Part shown: positions 11,301 through 19,387 of the stretch, in pieces
How positions within the stretch are numbered: position 1 is the first letter of the stretch
How the letters are laid out: every line of letters begins with the position of its first letter
Assembly (NCBI GenBank): GCA_910589015.1
Contig: CAJUSA010000002.1
Coordinates: 124,001 to 188,000 of the forward strand
Direction of reading: 5' to 3'
Source: an uncultured Christensenellaceae bacterium
GTDB taxonomy: Bacteria; Bacillota; Clostridia; Christensenellales; Borkfalkiaceae
Length of the DNA: 64,000 nt
Program-made: the position numbers and the translations under genes
The notes under the pieces: model-generated
Databases searched by the model: none
What the model was told of the DNA's origin: nothing
Seen by the model: the letters and a program-made list of their open reading frames with translations, nothing else

Positions 11301-13025
11301 ATGGACGAAGAGCTCGAAAGATCGGAAAACGAAGAAAATACCGAAAGCGAAGAAACAGCCCGTTCGGTCAGTTCCGACCTTATTCGCGGACATATCAATA
11401 CAATCATCCTGCGCGCCCTTTATGAAGGGGACAAGTACGGTTACGAAATCATTGCAGACATCGAAAGCAAGAGCCACGGACAGTACAGCTTAAAACAACC
11501 CTCTCTTTACAGCGCGCTGAAACGTTTGGAAAAGGACGGCTGCGTCACCTCGTACTGGGGCGGCTCGGTCAGCGGCGGACGGCGCAAATATTTTTCTTTG
11601 ACCGATCTCGGAAAGGAAATTGCCGAGCGCAATCAATCGGAATGGGAGTATTCCCGTACGATCATCGATTCGCTTATTTCGGATAAAGATTTCGACTTCA
11701 ACAACCCCGCCCCGAACAGCGTGGACATGCGTCTTTTGCGCGATACCACTTCCCGCGTGCCGCGCGACAGCGGCGAAGAAGAGGAAGAAAGCATGGTGCG
11801 CTTCGGCAATCTGACGCAATCGGCGGAATCGGAAGAGCGCAAAGCCGAGCTGGAAAAAGCCGAACAGGCATTATCCGAACGGATCGCCCTTTTACAGCGC
11901 GAACAGACGTGGCGCGAGGAAGAGCTGGCACGGCGCGAAGAGGCGATTGCCCGTGAACAGGAAAAGCTGCACGAAGAGATCGCGCGCGGCGGAAAGACCG
12001 AAGAGTTGGAACGCTCGCTTGACGACAAGAACGCCGAAACCGCCCTTCTGCGCCAAATCAACGAAACGCTTCGGCAGGAACTGCAAGAACATTTAGAAGA
12101 ATCCGAAACGCTGAAACTGCGCATCATCGAAGAAGAACGCGCCCGTTCGCAAGATCTTATCGACGAAGAACGGCGCCGTTGCGAAACCGATTTGGAAAGC
12201 GAACGCACCCGCATCAGCGAAGAAGAACGGCGGCGCGCCGACGAATATATCGCTGCGGAAGTCGAGCGGATCAAGCGCGAACAGGAAGAAATTTATTCCG
12301 CACGCGAACACGAAATCCGCATGCAGAACTACCGCGAGCTTTTAATGGCAGAACACCCCGCAACGACTCCGCCCGTTCGGGAAGAACAACAAGCGGAAGA
12401 TGAACAGCCGCAACCGCCTGTGCCCCCCCAACCCGAGCCGGTTGTCGCGCAGGAACGTCCGGAACCTCCCGTTATCGACGACGCGCTTCCCCCCGCTAAC
12501 AAAGGCGGCATCGATTTTAACGAACTCGAAGAACGCGCGCGCATCGACGGCATTCGTATTGAAACGACGGGACAAAAAACCAAACCGAACATCCTTGCCG
12601 ATCAGTCGGTTTCCCTCGTACATAAGGGCAAATGCCTGTTTTTAAGTTCGATTGTCGCCTGCGTATTCTGCATTATTCTCGGCAGTATTCTGCTCGGAAT
12701 CCGAAAAAGTGTGGCGATCCCCGTCTTTTTCCCGTATGTGATCTGGTGCATCGGCATTGCCGTTCTGCTCGCAATGGGTCTAGCTTACGCCAACCATTAC
12801 GGCGAACGTGCAATCAGACGGAACGCCTCGATCGTCCTCATCAATTCCGCCGTGATTTATGCGCTTTGCGTGATCTTCACGCTGATCATCGCCTTATCCG
12901 CCAAGATCGATTTTGCAAGCACCGTCGCGGTCGCGTCGTTTATCTACGTTCCCGTTGTGTTTGAGTTGGTCATTCCTCTCTTCGGCGTGGTGTATTATTT
13001 CTTAGTACGCAGCAAAAAAGATTAA
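11301..13025 (+). CDS. PadR-type winged-helix regulator fused to coiled coil and membrane domain
   Basis: 574 residues with AAAGGAGG before the ATG. Residues ~15-125 are a PadR winged helix (LRALYEGDKYGYEIIADIE, then SLYSALKRLEKDG and the wing GGRRKYFSLT). Residues ~155-345 are a long, very charged coiled coil rich in Glu and Arg. A Pro-rich linker follows near 355-400. The C-terminus (~445-570) has about four hydrophobic helices. Normal PadR proteins are 100-200 residues and soluble, so this architecture implies a membrane-tethered DNA-binding protein. It has its own promoter and terminator. Target genes are unknown; the adjacent YkvI-like gene is one candidate. Confidence 0.85.
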   Translation: MDEELERSENEENTESEETARSVSSDLIRGHINTIILRALYEGDKYGYEIIADIESKSHGQYSLKQPSLYSALKRLEKDGCVTSYWGGSVSGGRRKYFSLTDLGKEIAERNQSEWEYSRTIIDSLISDKDFDFNNPAPNSVDMRLLRDTTSRVPRDSGEEEEESMVRFGNLTQSAESEERKAELEKAEQALSERIALLQREQTWREEELARREEAIAREQEKLHEEIARGGKTEELERSLDDKNAETALLRQINETLRQELQEHLEESETLKLRIIEEERARSQDLIDEERRRCETDLESERTRISEEERRRADEYIAAEVERIKREQEEIYSAREHEIRMQNYRELLMAEHPATTPPVREEQQAEDEQPQPPVPPQPEPVVAQERPEPPVIDDALPPANKGGIDFNELEERARIDGIRIETTGQKTKPNILADQSVSLVHKGKCLFLSSIVACVFCIILGSILLGIRKSVAIPVFFPYVIWCIGIAVLLAMGLAYANHYGERAIRRNASIVLINSAVIYALCVIFTLIIALSAKIDFASTVAVASFIYVPVVFELVIPLFGVVYYFLVRSKKD

Positions 13026-13031
13026 TAAATG

Positions 13032-13060
13032 AAAAAGCACGGTTTGAAACCGTGCTTTTT
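13032..13060. terminator. Bidirectional terminator
   Basis: An 11-bp stem (AAAAAGCACGG with CCGTGCTTTTT) between the converging padR-fusion gene and rho, with A and T flanks that serve both strands. Confidence 0.85.
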
Positions 13061-13069
13061 GTATTGAAG

Positions 13070-14503
13070 TTACATATTTTTATAAACGCGCAGCCACTCG
13101 GGCAGACGGGAAACAAATTCGGCGTTGTCCTGCGTGCGGCGCATCATATCGATGATCCCAGCCGGATTTTCGGTAAATCCCCTTTCCCGCATTTTATACA
13201 CGGCGGCAAGCTCTTCGGACGAGAGCAACAGCTCTTCCCGACGCGTTCCCGAGCGCCGTATCTCGATCGCAGGAAAGATCCTGCGTTCCGCCAGATCGCG
13301 CGAAAGAAAAATATCGGCGTTGCCCGTGCCTTTGAACTCTTCATAAATAACGTCGTCCATGCGGCTTCCCGTATCCACGAGCGCCGTAGCAAGAACGGTA
13401 AGGCTGCCCGCCTCGACGGTATTACGCGCCGCGCCGAAAAACCGCTTCGGTTCCGCAAGCGCACCCGCTTCCAAACCGCCCGAGAGCGTTTTGCCCGAGC
13501 TATCGGTCAAGTTGTTGTAAGCGCGAGTGAGTTTTGTAAGCGAATCAAGCAGGATCACCACGTCCTCTCCCTGCTCCGCCATTCGTTTCGCATGCGCAAT
13601 CGTGAGCGCCGCGGCGCGTACATGATGTTCGGGTAATTCGTCGAAGGTAGAATAGACGACCTCGGCGTTTTTCACGCTCGTGCGGATATCCGTCACTTCC
13701 TCGGGACGTTCGTCGATAAGTAAAATAATCAGTTTGATTTTTGTGTGATTTTCGCCGATACTGCTCGCAATTTCCTTCAAAAGCGTCGTTTTACCCGCTT
13801 TGGGCGGCGCGATAATGAGTGCACGCTGCCCCTTTCCGATGGGCGCAAACAAATCGAGGATACGCAGGGAAAGCGGCGATTTCTCATGCGAAAGCGTAAT
13901 TTTTTCTTTGGCATACTGCGCCGTAAGCGAATCGAAAACGGGACGGTTCTCGTATGTTCCAACGGGAAGACCGTTCACGCTGATGAGTTTATCGATCGCA
14001 GGCGAGTTATTTTTTTGCTGGGGGTGTGCGGTACAAACAACACGGTCGCCTTCGCGCAGACGGTAGGAATGAATGAGCGGTGCGGAAAGAAACACGTCGC
14101 CGCCGTTGACCGTCGGCTGACAGTTGTTTGTGCGCACAAACCCAAACCCGTTTACGGTTATTTCGAGAATACCGCTGTAACGCGGGGAAGAAACGGGAAC
14201 GCTTTCCGTTTCCCCTTGCGCCACCGAAAGCGGTTCTTCCTGTTCGGTTTCCGCCTGAATTTTGCGCAGTCCTTCAATATATTCACTCGGTACAATCTTA
14301 TCCTTGACGGGCGCACCGCGTCCCGAAGGCTTGGCGGGCTTGAGCTTGCCCATACAGATATCGGTAATATTCCGAATGATCAAATCCTTATTTTGCGTCG
14401 AAGCGCTCGACACACCGACCTCTCGCCCGATCGCCCGCAAAGTCGAAATTGCAATTTTATCCAGATAGTCGAAGTACTTTTGTTCAACGGCTGACAACTG
14501 CAT
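13070..14503 (-). CDS. rho: Transcription termination factor Rho
   Basis: Hexameric RNA-dependent ATPase that ends transcription. 477 residues. The N-terminal helical Rho domain is followed by the cold-shock-like RNA-binding domain (GILEITVNGFGFVRT). The RecA-like core has Walker A APPKAGKTTL near residue 231, IDERPEEVTD and Walker B VVILLDSLT near 316. The ATG overlaps the stop of the upstream hydrolase gene (TAATG), so the two are coupled. Confidence 0.97.
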   Translation of the reverse strand: MQLSAVEQKYFDYLDKIAISTLRAIGREVGVSSASTQNKDLIIRNITDICMGKLKPAKPSGRGAPVKDKIVPSEYIEGLRKIQAETEQEEPLSVAQGETESVPVSSPRYSGILEITVNGFGFVRTNNCQPTVNGGDVFLSAPLIHSYRLREGDRVVCTAHPQQKNNSPAIDKLISVNGLPVGTYENRPVFDSLTAQYAKEKITLSHEKSPLSLRILDLFAPIGKGQRALIIAPPKAGKTTLLKEIASSIGENHTKIKLIILLIDERPEEVTDIRTSVKNAEVVYSTFDELPEHHVRAAALTIAHAKRMAEQGEDVVILLDSLTKLTRAYNNLTDSSGKTLSGGLEAGALAEPKRFFGAARNTVEAGSLTVLATALVDTGSRMDDVIYEEFKGTGNADIFLSRDLAERRIFPAIEIRRSGTRREELLLSSEELAAVYKMRERGFTENPAGIIDMMRRTQDNAEFVSRLPEWLRVYKNM

Positions 14504-15165
14504 TATGTTTTAGAACGCTCCATTACGATGATTTTCGTCGTTTCTTCCGTGATATCGTCACGGAACAGTTCGATTTCGTCGCCCTCAATCACTTCGACCT
14601 CTTCTTCGTCGGCATCCGTATCGAATAAATCGATAAATTCGTCCACCTTATCGAGATCCATGTCGAGCCCCTTTTCTTTATAGTGCATGGGAATAACGAT
14701 GGACGGCATGAGCCTGTCGACGTATTCCTTTGCCTGCTCGGCGTCGATCGTATAATTTCCTCCGACGGGGATGAGCAGAACGTGCACGGGCAGAATCGCC
14801 TCGATCAATGCGGAAGAGCATTCCTCGCCGATGTCGCCGAGGTGGCACACTTCCAACCCGTCCATACGGAATTTGAAAATGAGGTTTTCGCCCCGTTTCT
14901 TACCCTCTTCGTCGTCGTGAAAGCTCTTGACTGCCGTGATCCCAACGCCGCTCAGATCGTAATTTCCCTCTTTTCCGATCACGGTCGGATTGCCCTCGAC
15001 CGCCGCAACGTTATTATGATCGTAATGCGCATGACTGACGGTTACAACGTCGGCAGAAACGTGCGGCATATCGAACCCGATATTCGCATACGGGTCTGTA
15101 ACGATACTCGTATCCGTACTTTCCGTCAAACGAAAGCACGAATGACCAAGGTAACGTATTTTCAT
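14503..15165 (-). CDS. Metallo-beta-lactamase-fold hydrolase (UPF0173 type)
   Basis: Predicted zinc hydrolase of unknown substrate, 220 residues. It begins with YLGHSCFRL, typical of the UPF0173 group, and has the metal motif SHAHYDHNN (HxHxDH) near residue 45. Later conserved positions include GGNYTID and IPMHYKEKG. The C-terminal ~35 residues are very acidic. It shares a transcript with rho by a 1-bp overlap. Family clear, role unknown. Confidence 0.88.
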   Translation of the reverse strand: MKIRYLGHSCFRLTESTDTSIVTDPYANIGFDMPHVSADVVTVSHAHYDHNNVAAVEGNPTVIGKEGNYDLSGVGITAVKSFHDDEEGKKRGENLIFKFRMDGLEVCHLGDIGEECSSALIEAILPVHVLLIPVGGNYTIDAEQAKEYVDRLMPSIVIPMHYKEKGLDMDLDKVDEFIDLFDTDADEEEVEVIEGDEIELFRDDITEETTKIIVMERSKT

Positions 15166-15247
15166 TCTTCCTCCGAAATAAAAATAATCAAAACGTTTTT
15201 ACTTTTGAAACAATTTGAATGGTTTTTAGAAAAGTTCTCTGTTATTC

Positions 15248-15276
15248 ATTATATAACACCCGCTTGAATTTGTAAA
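15248..15276 (-). promoter_or_regulatory. Promoter for the hydrolase-rho operon
   Basis: TTTACA (15271-15276), 17-nt spacer and TATAAT (15248-15253) on the minus strand; the leader to the first gene is about 75 nt. Confidence 0.7.
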
Positions 15277-15330
15277 CAAAAATCAGGGTAATTGCGCAAA
15301 AATAAATGAATCAGGCGATTTTTGTACAGA

Positions 15331-15356
15331 AATACCCGCCGAAACCGACGGGTATT
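15331..15356 (-). terminator. Terminator after the Ala/Pro-rich membrane protein gene
   Basis: An 8-bp stem AATACCCG/CGGGTATT with flanking T and A runs, just past the stop at 15365. Confidence 0.65.
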
Positions 15357-15364
15357 TTCCTTCG

Positions 15365-16294
15365 TTAAAGCGTGTTGGGATCGCCTTCGATAACGGTGTA
15401 TTTAATCAAACCGCGGGCGATAAGGTTTTCTTTCGTATCCAAAGGATATTTCTCGATCTTCTCGACGTTAACCGCCGAGCCCTTTTTCAGTTCTACGCGT
15501 TCCGCCAACAGATCGATGAGGTCCATGGCGCTCTTCAACGATTTGTTGGAAGTGATGCGCATCATGACGGGCGTCTTTTCGTACTTCTTTGTTTTAGCCT
15601 TTTCAACGTTGTATACTTCGCTTTCTTTGAACTCTTTATAATTGAGCGCAAAATATACGCAAAGCGTCTTCATTTCAACATTGAATTTGCAGAAAGGATC
15701 TTTGCCCTTGTTGAAACTGAGGTAGCCCCAACTGACGCGCCCCTTCAAACGGTAAGCAAGCACATGGTTGGCAATCTGGCAATAATAATTTTTCAGTTCG
15801 TCCGTACTCTCGATAAGGCGCGCCTGGAACGATTTACGGTATGCAACCTTAACGGGCTTATCGTCGACCATGATCACACCGTACTCGCGGTCGTCGTCCT
15901 CATCGTCGTCATCATCCACAACTACGGGCTTTTTCTTCGCGGCGGGCGCGGGTGCAGGCTCGGGTGCAGGTGCAGGCGCAGGAGTCGGCGCAGGCGCCGC
16001 AGCAGGTGCGGGTGCAGCGGTTGCCGCAGCTTCGGCATGTGCCGGTTCGTCGTCGTAGACGTGATGGATATAAATATGTTTATCCCTTACGACTTCTTCC
16101 TTCGTCGCCTTGCCTTCGCCGTTCTGACCGCCTCCGGCGGCACCCTCTTCCGACTTCTTGCCGAAGAGTTTCTGCATAAAAGGAATTTTGGTGAAAGTAA
16201 GTCCGAAAAACGTCCAGATAAGCACGGCAAAGATCGCCAAAACGACGACAGCCGCTATCTGACCTCCCGGTACGGTATTCAATAAAGTTACCAT
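15365..16294 (-). CDS. Single-pass membrane protein with Ala/Pro linker and conserved C-terminal domain
   Basis: 309 residues, function unknown. One transmembrane segment lies near residues 10-32 (QIAAVVVLAIFAVLIWTFF). A low-complexity Ala/Pro stretch spans about 83-120, then an acidic run (VVDDDDDEDDD). The C-terminal ~165 residues form a basic folded domain that starts at YRKSFQARLIES and includes VSWGYLSFNKGK. I recall this domain in other clostridial proteins of unknown role, often behind zinc ribbons or linkers, but cannot name it. Single-gene unit with its own promoter and terminator. Confidence 0.8.
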   Translation of the reverse strand: MVTLLNTVPGGQIAAVVVLAIFAVLIWTFFGLTFTKIPFMQKLFGKKSEEGAAGGGQNGEGKATKEEVVRDKHIYIHHVYDDEPAHAEAAATAAPAPAAAPAPTPAPAPAPEPAPAPAAKKKPVVVDDDDDEDDDREYGVIMVDDKPVKVAYRKSFQARLIESTDELKNYYCQIANHVLAYRLKGRVSWGYLSFNKGKDPFCKFNVEMKTLCVYFALNYKEFKESEVYNVEKAKTKKYEKTPVMMRITSNKSLKSAMDLIDLLAERVELKKGSAVNVEKIEKYPLDTKENLIARGLIKYTVIEGDPNTL

Positions 16295-16335
16295 AACGAT
16301 GACCCCGCTTTACGTAATTTTTTATATTCGTATAA

Positions 16336-16364
16336 ATTATATCACAATGTTGCAGAAATTACAA
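16336..16364 (-). promoter_or_regulatory. Promoter for the Ala/Pro-rich membrane protein gene
   Basis: TTGTAA (16359-16364), 17-nt spacer and TATAAT (16336-16341) on the minus strand. Confidence 0.7.
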
Positions 16365-16425
16365 CTTTTTTAGTGGAAATTTTCGATACTTTTTAAAATT
16401 TTCACAATTTAAGCGGATATACGCA

Positions 16426-17244
16426 TTATTTGTTTTCTTCAAACTGCGCGAACGCCCGCTTCCCTTCCGACAAGAGTCGTTTCGTCTGTTCTTCGTCGTC
16501 GTTCTCGAGCGCACTTTTATATTCTTCAAGGCGAGCGCAAAGCCTTTCGATTTCGGGAATCAGGCAGGCGCGGTTGATGTGAAAGAGTTCGGTCCAGACG
16601 TTCTCGTCAACTCCCGCGATCCGCGTCATGTCCTGAAAACTGCCGCCTGTAAAACCGCCGCACCCGCCCGTCAACGGCGATTTGACGTAGGCGTTTGAAA
16701 CAACGTGCGCAAGCTGCGAGGTCAGCGCGATCATTCTGTCGTGTTCTGCCGCGCTGCACACGACGATGCGCGAAAACCCCATATCCCTGCCGAGCCTTTC
16801 CATCGTCACAAATGCTTCTTGGTCGGTTTCATTTGTTCGGATCATAACAAGGTTCTTTCCGTCGAACAGATCGGCACAGGCGGATTCGATCCCCGAAGTT
16901 TCTTTCCCTGCCATCGGGTGAATACCCACATAACGGTAACGGCGCGGCGCGGAAAATACGGTGCGTTCGAGTTCGGTCTTCACGCCGCAGATATCGCTGA
17001 CAATGCAACAGGAAGGAAACGCACCCTCTTCGAGTACGCCTGCGCATATACGCGGCGGCAACGCCAGCACGACAACTTCCACGCCGTCGAAGGATTTTGC
17101 CTCGCCGTCGATATATCCGTGCTCCAACGCGTATTCGATCGGCCGTCGGCTGCGGTTCATACCGAGCACAAAATGCCCCGCTCTTTTGAGCGAGGCGCAG
17201 ACCGACGCGCCGATTATTCCCAAGCCGTATACGGTGACCTTCAC
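16426..17244 (-). CDS. tyrA: Prephenate dehydrogenase
   Basis: Oxidatively decarboxylates prephenate to 4-hydroxyphenylpyruvate in tyrosine synthesis. 272 residues, catalytic domain only, without an ACT or chorismate mutase domain. The nucleotide-binding loop is VYGLGIIGASV at the N-terminus, and the family motif IHPMAGKE is near residue 108. It is divergent from aroA, so aromatic synthesis genes flank a shared 145-bp control region. Confidence 0.93.
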   Translation of the reverse strand: MKVTVYGLGIIGASVCASLKRAGHFVLGMNRSRRPIEYALEHGYIDGEAKSFDGVEVVVLALPPRICAGVLEEGAFPSCCIVSDICGVKTELERTVFSAPRRYRYVGIHPMAGKETSGIESACADLFDGKNLVMIRTNETDQEAFVTMERLGRDMGFSRIVVCSAAEHDRMIALTSQLAHVVSNAYVKSPLTGGCGGFTGGSFQDMTRIAGVDENVWTELFHINRACLIPEIERLCARLEEYKSALENDDEEQTKRLLSEGKRAFAQFEENK

Positions 17245-17288
17245 GCAATTATTCCCCTGAGATCCGCAAATTGCGGGTATTTCTGATA

Positions 17289-17317
17289 ATTATATCATAT
17301 TTTTATGCGTTTTACAA
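17289..17317 (-). promoter_or_regulatory. Promoter for tyrA
   Basis: TTGTAA (17312-17317), 17-nt spacer and TATAAT (17289-17294) on the minus strand, about 45 bp before the start. Confidence 0.7.
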
Positions 17318-17354
17318 GAAAAAACACGCGTTCTGCCGCCGCGTTTGCGATTTC

Positions 17355-17383
17355 TTGACAAGCTCGCCCGAATACGTTATAAT
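17355..17383 (+). promoter_or_regulatory. Promoter for aroA, placed for a leaderless mRNA
   Basis: TTGACA (17355-17360), 17-nt spacer and TATAAT (17378-17383). Only 6 nt separate the -10 from the ATG, so transcription should begin at the start codon. Confidence 0.85.
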
Positions 17384-17389
17384 GACGGC

Positions 17390-18652
17390 ATGAGCCTTAC
17401 TCTTGAAAAATACACGCCGAACGGAACCTTGCAGACGGTGAGCGTGCCTGCATCGAAAAGTCTTTTGAACCGCGCGCTCGTGCTTGCCGCCTTTTCGGGC
17501 AAAAAAATATCGTTGCTCTGCGGCGATTTCAGCGAAGATACGCGCGCCATGCTCGCGTGCTTGCGCGCGCTCGGCGTACCGTGCACCCCGTTTGCCGACG
17601 GCGTAGTCGTCGATGGAAGTTTCGCGCCCGCCAAACAAGCCGAACTCGATGTGAATAACGCCGGCACGGCGGCGCGATTCCTCACCGTTGCGCTTGCCTT
17701 TTACGGCGGCGAATACCGCCTGCATTCCTCGGCGCAAATGGCGCGCCGCCCCATGGATATCCTGCGGCTTTTAGAAGAACACGGCGTTCGGTTCGAATGG
17801 CTCGACAAAGAATACGCATTTCCCTTTATTCTGCGTTCCGACGGCATGGAAGGCGCGGAAGAATTTATTGTAAACACCGATATCAGCACGCAATACGCCA
17901 GCGGTTTGTTGCTCGCGGCGCCGATCCGAACTTTGCCACTTTCGGTGAGCCTGACGGGCGGACGAACAAACGGAACGTATATCGACATGAGCTTGAAACT
18001 TTTACGCGATTTCGGAGGACGCTGCGAACGCAAAGGCGATACCGTTACCGTATTCCCCGCGCTCGATCCGCCGTCGCGGTATGAAATCGAGGCAGACGTT
18101 TCGGGGGCCTGTTACTTTTTCGCGCTTGCGTTGCTCTTTTCCTGCAAGATTCTCGTCAAAGGGATAAGAGCCGACAGCATGCAAAGCGACGTGCAGTTCC
18201 TCAGGCTGCTCGAAAGTAAGGGCGTGCAATTCACGCAGATGCAAACGGGATTGCTTGCCGACGCCTCGTCGGTAAAAAGTTTTACGGGATTTGACGCGGA
18301 TATGAAGGATTTTTCCGACCAAACGCTCACCGCTGCCGCCCTCGCCCCCTTTGCAACCACGCCTTCCCTGTTGCGCGGCATAAGCCATATCCGCAAACAG
18401 GAATGCGACCGTGTCCATGCAATCGTATCAAATTTGAACGCGCTCGGCGTACCTGCCGAAACCGACGGCGAAAAAATCAAAATATATCCTGCACCCGTGC
18501 GCGGCGGCACGGCGGAATGTTTTAACGATCACCGCGTTGCCATGAGTTTTGCCCTGATTGCTCTGAAAACGGGTAAGGTGACGCTCGACGACCCTACCTG
18601 CTGTAAAAAAACGTTTGAAAACTATTTTGAAATTCTACAATCTCTTCAGTAA
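17390..18652 (+). CDS. aroA: 3-phosphoshikimate 1-carboxyvinyltransferase (EPSP synthase)
   Basis: Joins shikimate 3-phosphate and PEP in the chorismate pathway. 420 residues, normal length. The N-terminus has VPASKSLLNRALVLAAFS, and NNAGTAARFL matches the PEP-binding region (usual NAGTAxR). FNDHRVAMSFA lies near the C-terminus. I chose the ATG at 17390 because the promoter overlaps any longer start; there is no Shine-Dalgarno site, consistent with a leaderless transcript. Confidence 0.96.
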   Translation: MSLTLEKYTPNGTLQTVSVPASKSLLNRALVLAAFSGKKISLLCGDFSEDTRAMLACLRALGVPCTPFADGVVVDGSFAPAKQAELDVNNAGTAARFLTVALAFYGGEYRLHSSAQMARRPMDILRLLEEHGVRFEWLDKEYAFPFILRSDGMEGAEEFIVNTDISTQYASGLLLAAPIRTLPLSVSLTGGRTNGTYIDMSLKLLRDFGGRCERKGDTVTVFPALDPPSRYEIEADVSGACYFFALALLFSCKILVKGIRADSMQSDVQFLRLLESKGVQFTQMQTGLLADASSVKSFTGFDADMKDFSDQTLTAAALAPFATTPSLLRGISHIRKQECDRVHAIVSNLNALGVPAETDGEKIKIYPAPVRGGTAECFNDHRVAMSFALIALKTGKVTLDDPTCCKKTFENYFEILQSLQ

Positions 18653-18655
18653 AGT

Positions 18656-18683
18656 AAAACGCGGCTTTCCGCCGCGTTTTTTA
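18656..18683. terminator. Bidirectional terminator between aroA and the DtxR-type gene
   Basis: Hairpin AAAACGCGGC-TTTCC-GCCGCGTTTT followed by more T residues; it serves both converging genes. Confidence 0.85.
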
Positions 18684-19049
18684 TTTTCTGTCGTTGAAAT
18701 ATTTTTTGACGATCTCAAATAAATCGTCGGAAATCACATGTTCCACGCGGCAGGCGTTTTCCTCGGCGAGCGCTCTGTCCGCACCGAATTTCACAAACAT
18801 TTCGGTAAAAACGCGGTGCTTTTCATACGTTTCTTCTGCTTTCCTGCGCCCTTCGGCAGTCAAAAAGATGTCGCCGTTGTCGTCGATTTCAATATAACCT
18901 TTGCTTTTGAGCAAATTGACGGCGCGCGAAACGCTCGACTTGGCGTAATCGAGCTGCCCGACAATGTCCACCGAACGAACTGCGCCGCGCTGCTTGGAAA
19001 GCAAAAGAATGGTTTCCAGATACATTTCTTCCGATTCGTGCGTTCTCAC
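18681..19049 (-). CDS. DtxR/MntR-type metal-dependent transcriptional regulator
   Basis: 122 residues from a GTG with GGGAGGAA upstream. The winged helix (EMYLETILLLSKQRGAVRSVDIVGQLDYAKSSVS read in parts) is the iron-dependent repressor DNA-binding domain. The dimerisation region follows with CRVEHVISDDLFE, containing Glu/His residues that bind metal in MntR. No SH3-like domain is present, which favours the short MntR type. Likely senses manganese or iron; its target is not evident nearby. Divergent from a small XRE regulator. Confidence 0.87.
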   Translation of the reverse strand: MRTHESEEMYLETILLLSKQRGAVRSVDIVGQLDYAKSSVSRAVNLLKSKGYIEIDDNGDIFLTAEGRRKAEETYEKHRVFTEMFVKFGADRALAEENACRVEHVISDDLFEIVKKYFNDRK

Positions 19050-19104
19050 AATTTCCTCCCTTGTGCACCTTAAAAAATTTCACAGAAAAATTTTTCCGAA
19101 AATT

Positions 19105-19133
19105 ACGACAAAATCGCAATCTTATTATATAAT
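19105..19133 (+). promoter_or_regulatory. Promoter for the XRE-type gene, placed for a leaderless mRNA
   Basis: Weak -35 ACGACA (19105-19110), 17-nt spacer and TATAAT (19128-19133). The ATG at 19140 lies 6 nt after the -10. Confidence 0.55.
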
Positions 19134-19139
19134 ATGTAT

Positions 19140-19346
19140 ATGAAAGTATTTTCCGAAAGGCTGACAGAATTGAGAAAGGATCGCGGTCTGTCGCAGGCAA
19201 CGGTCGCAAAAGCGCTCGGCGTATCGCTCGGGATCGTCTGTTACTGGGAAACCAACAAGAGCGACCCCACCGCAACCAACGTCGCAAAAATCGCGCGTTA
19301 TTTCCGCGTTTCCGCCGATTATCTGCTCGGACTGGATGAATCATGA
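19140..19346 (+). CDS. Small XRE-family helix-turn-helix regulator
   Basis: 68 residues, essentially one HTH domain: FSERLTELRKDRGLSQ, then VAKALGVSLGIVCYWETN, then IARYFRVSADYLLGLDES. The last motif is typical of single-domain Cro/CI-like repressors. An in-frame ATG also exists at 19134, but the promoter position favours 19140. Target unknown; self-contained unit with its own terminator. Confidence 0.85.
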   Translation: MKVFSERLTELRKDRGLSQATVAKALGVSLGIVCYWETNKSDPTATNVAKIARYFRVSADYLLGLDES

Positions 19347-19353
19347 CCGATTT

Positions 19354-19383
19354 GCCGCGCCGCTTAACCGCGGCGTTTTTTTA
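19354..19383 (+). terminator. Terminator of the XRE-type gene
   Basis: Stem GCCGCG/CGCGGC (19354-19359 with 19369-19374) followed by a T7 run. Confidence 0.8.
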
Positions 19384-19387
19384 TGCC

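Noticed and set aside
15940..16030. Short GC-rich repeats suggesting a repeat array
   Set aside because: They encode the Ala/Pro spacer of a membrane protein; no spacers of CRISPR type.
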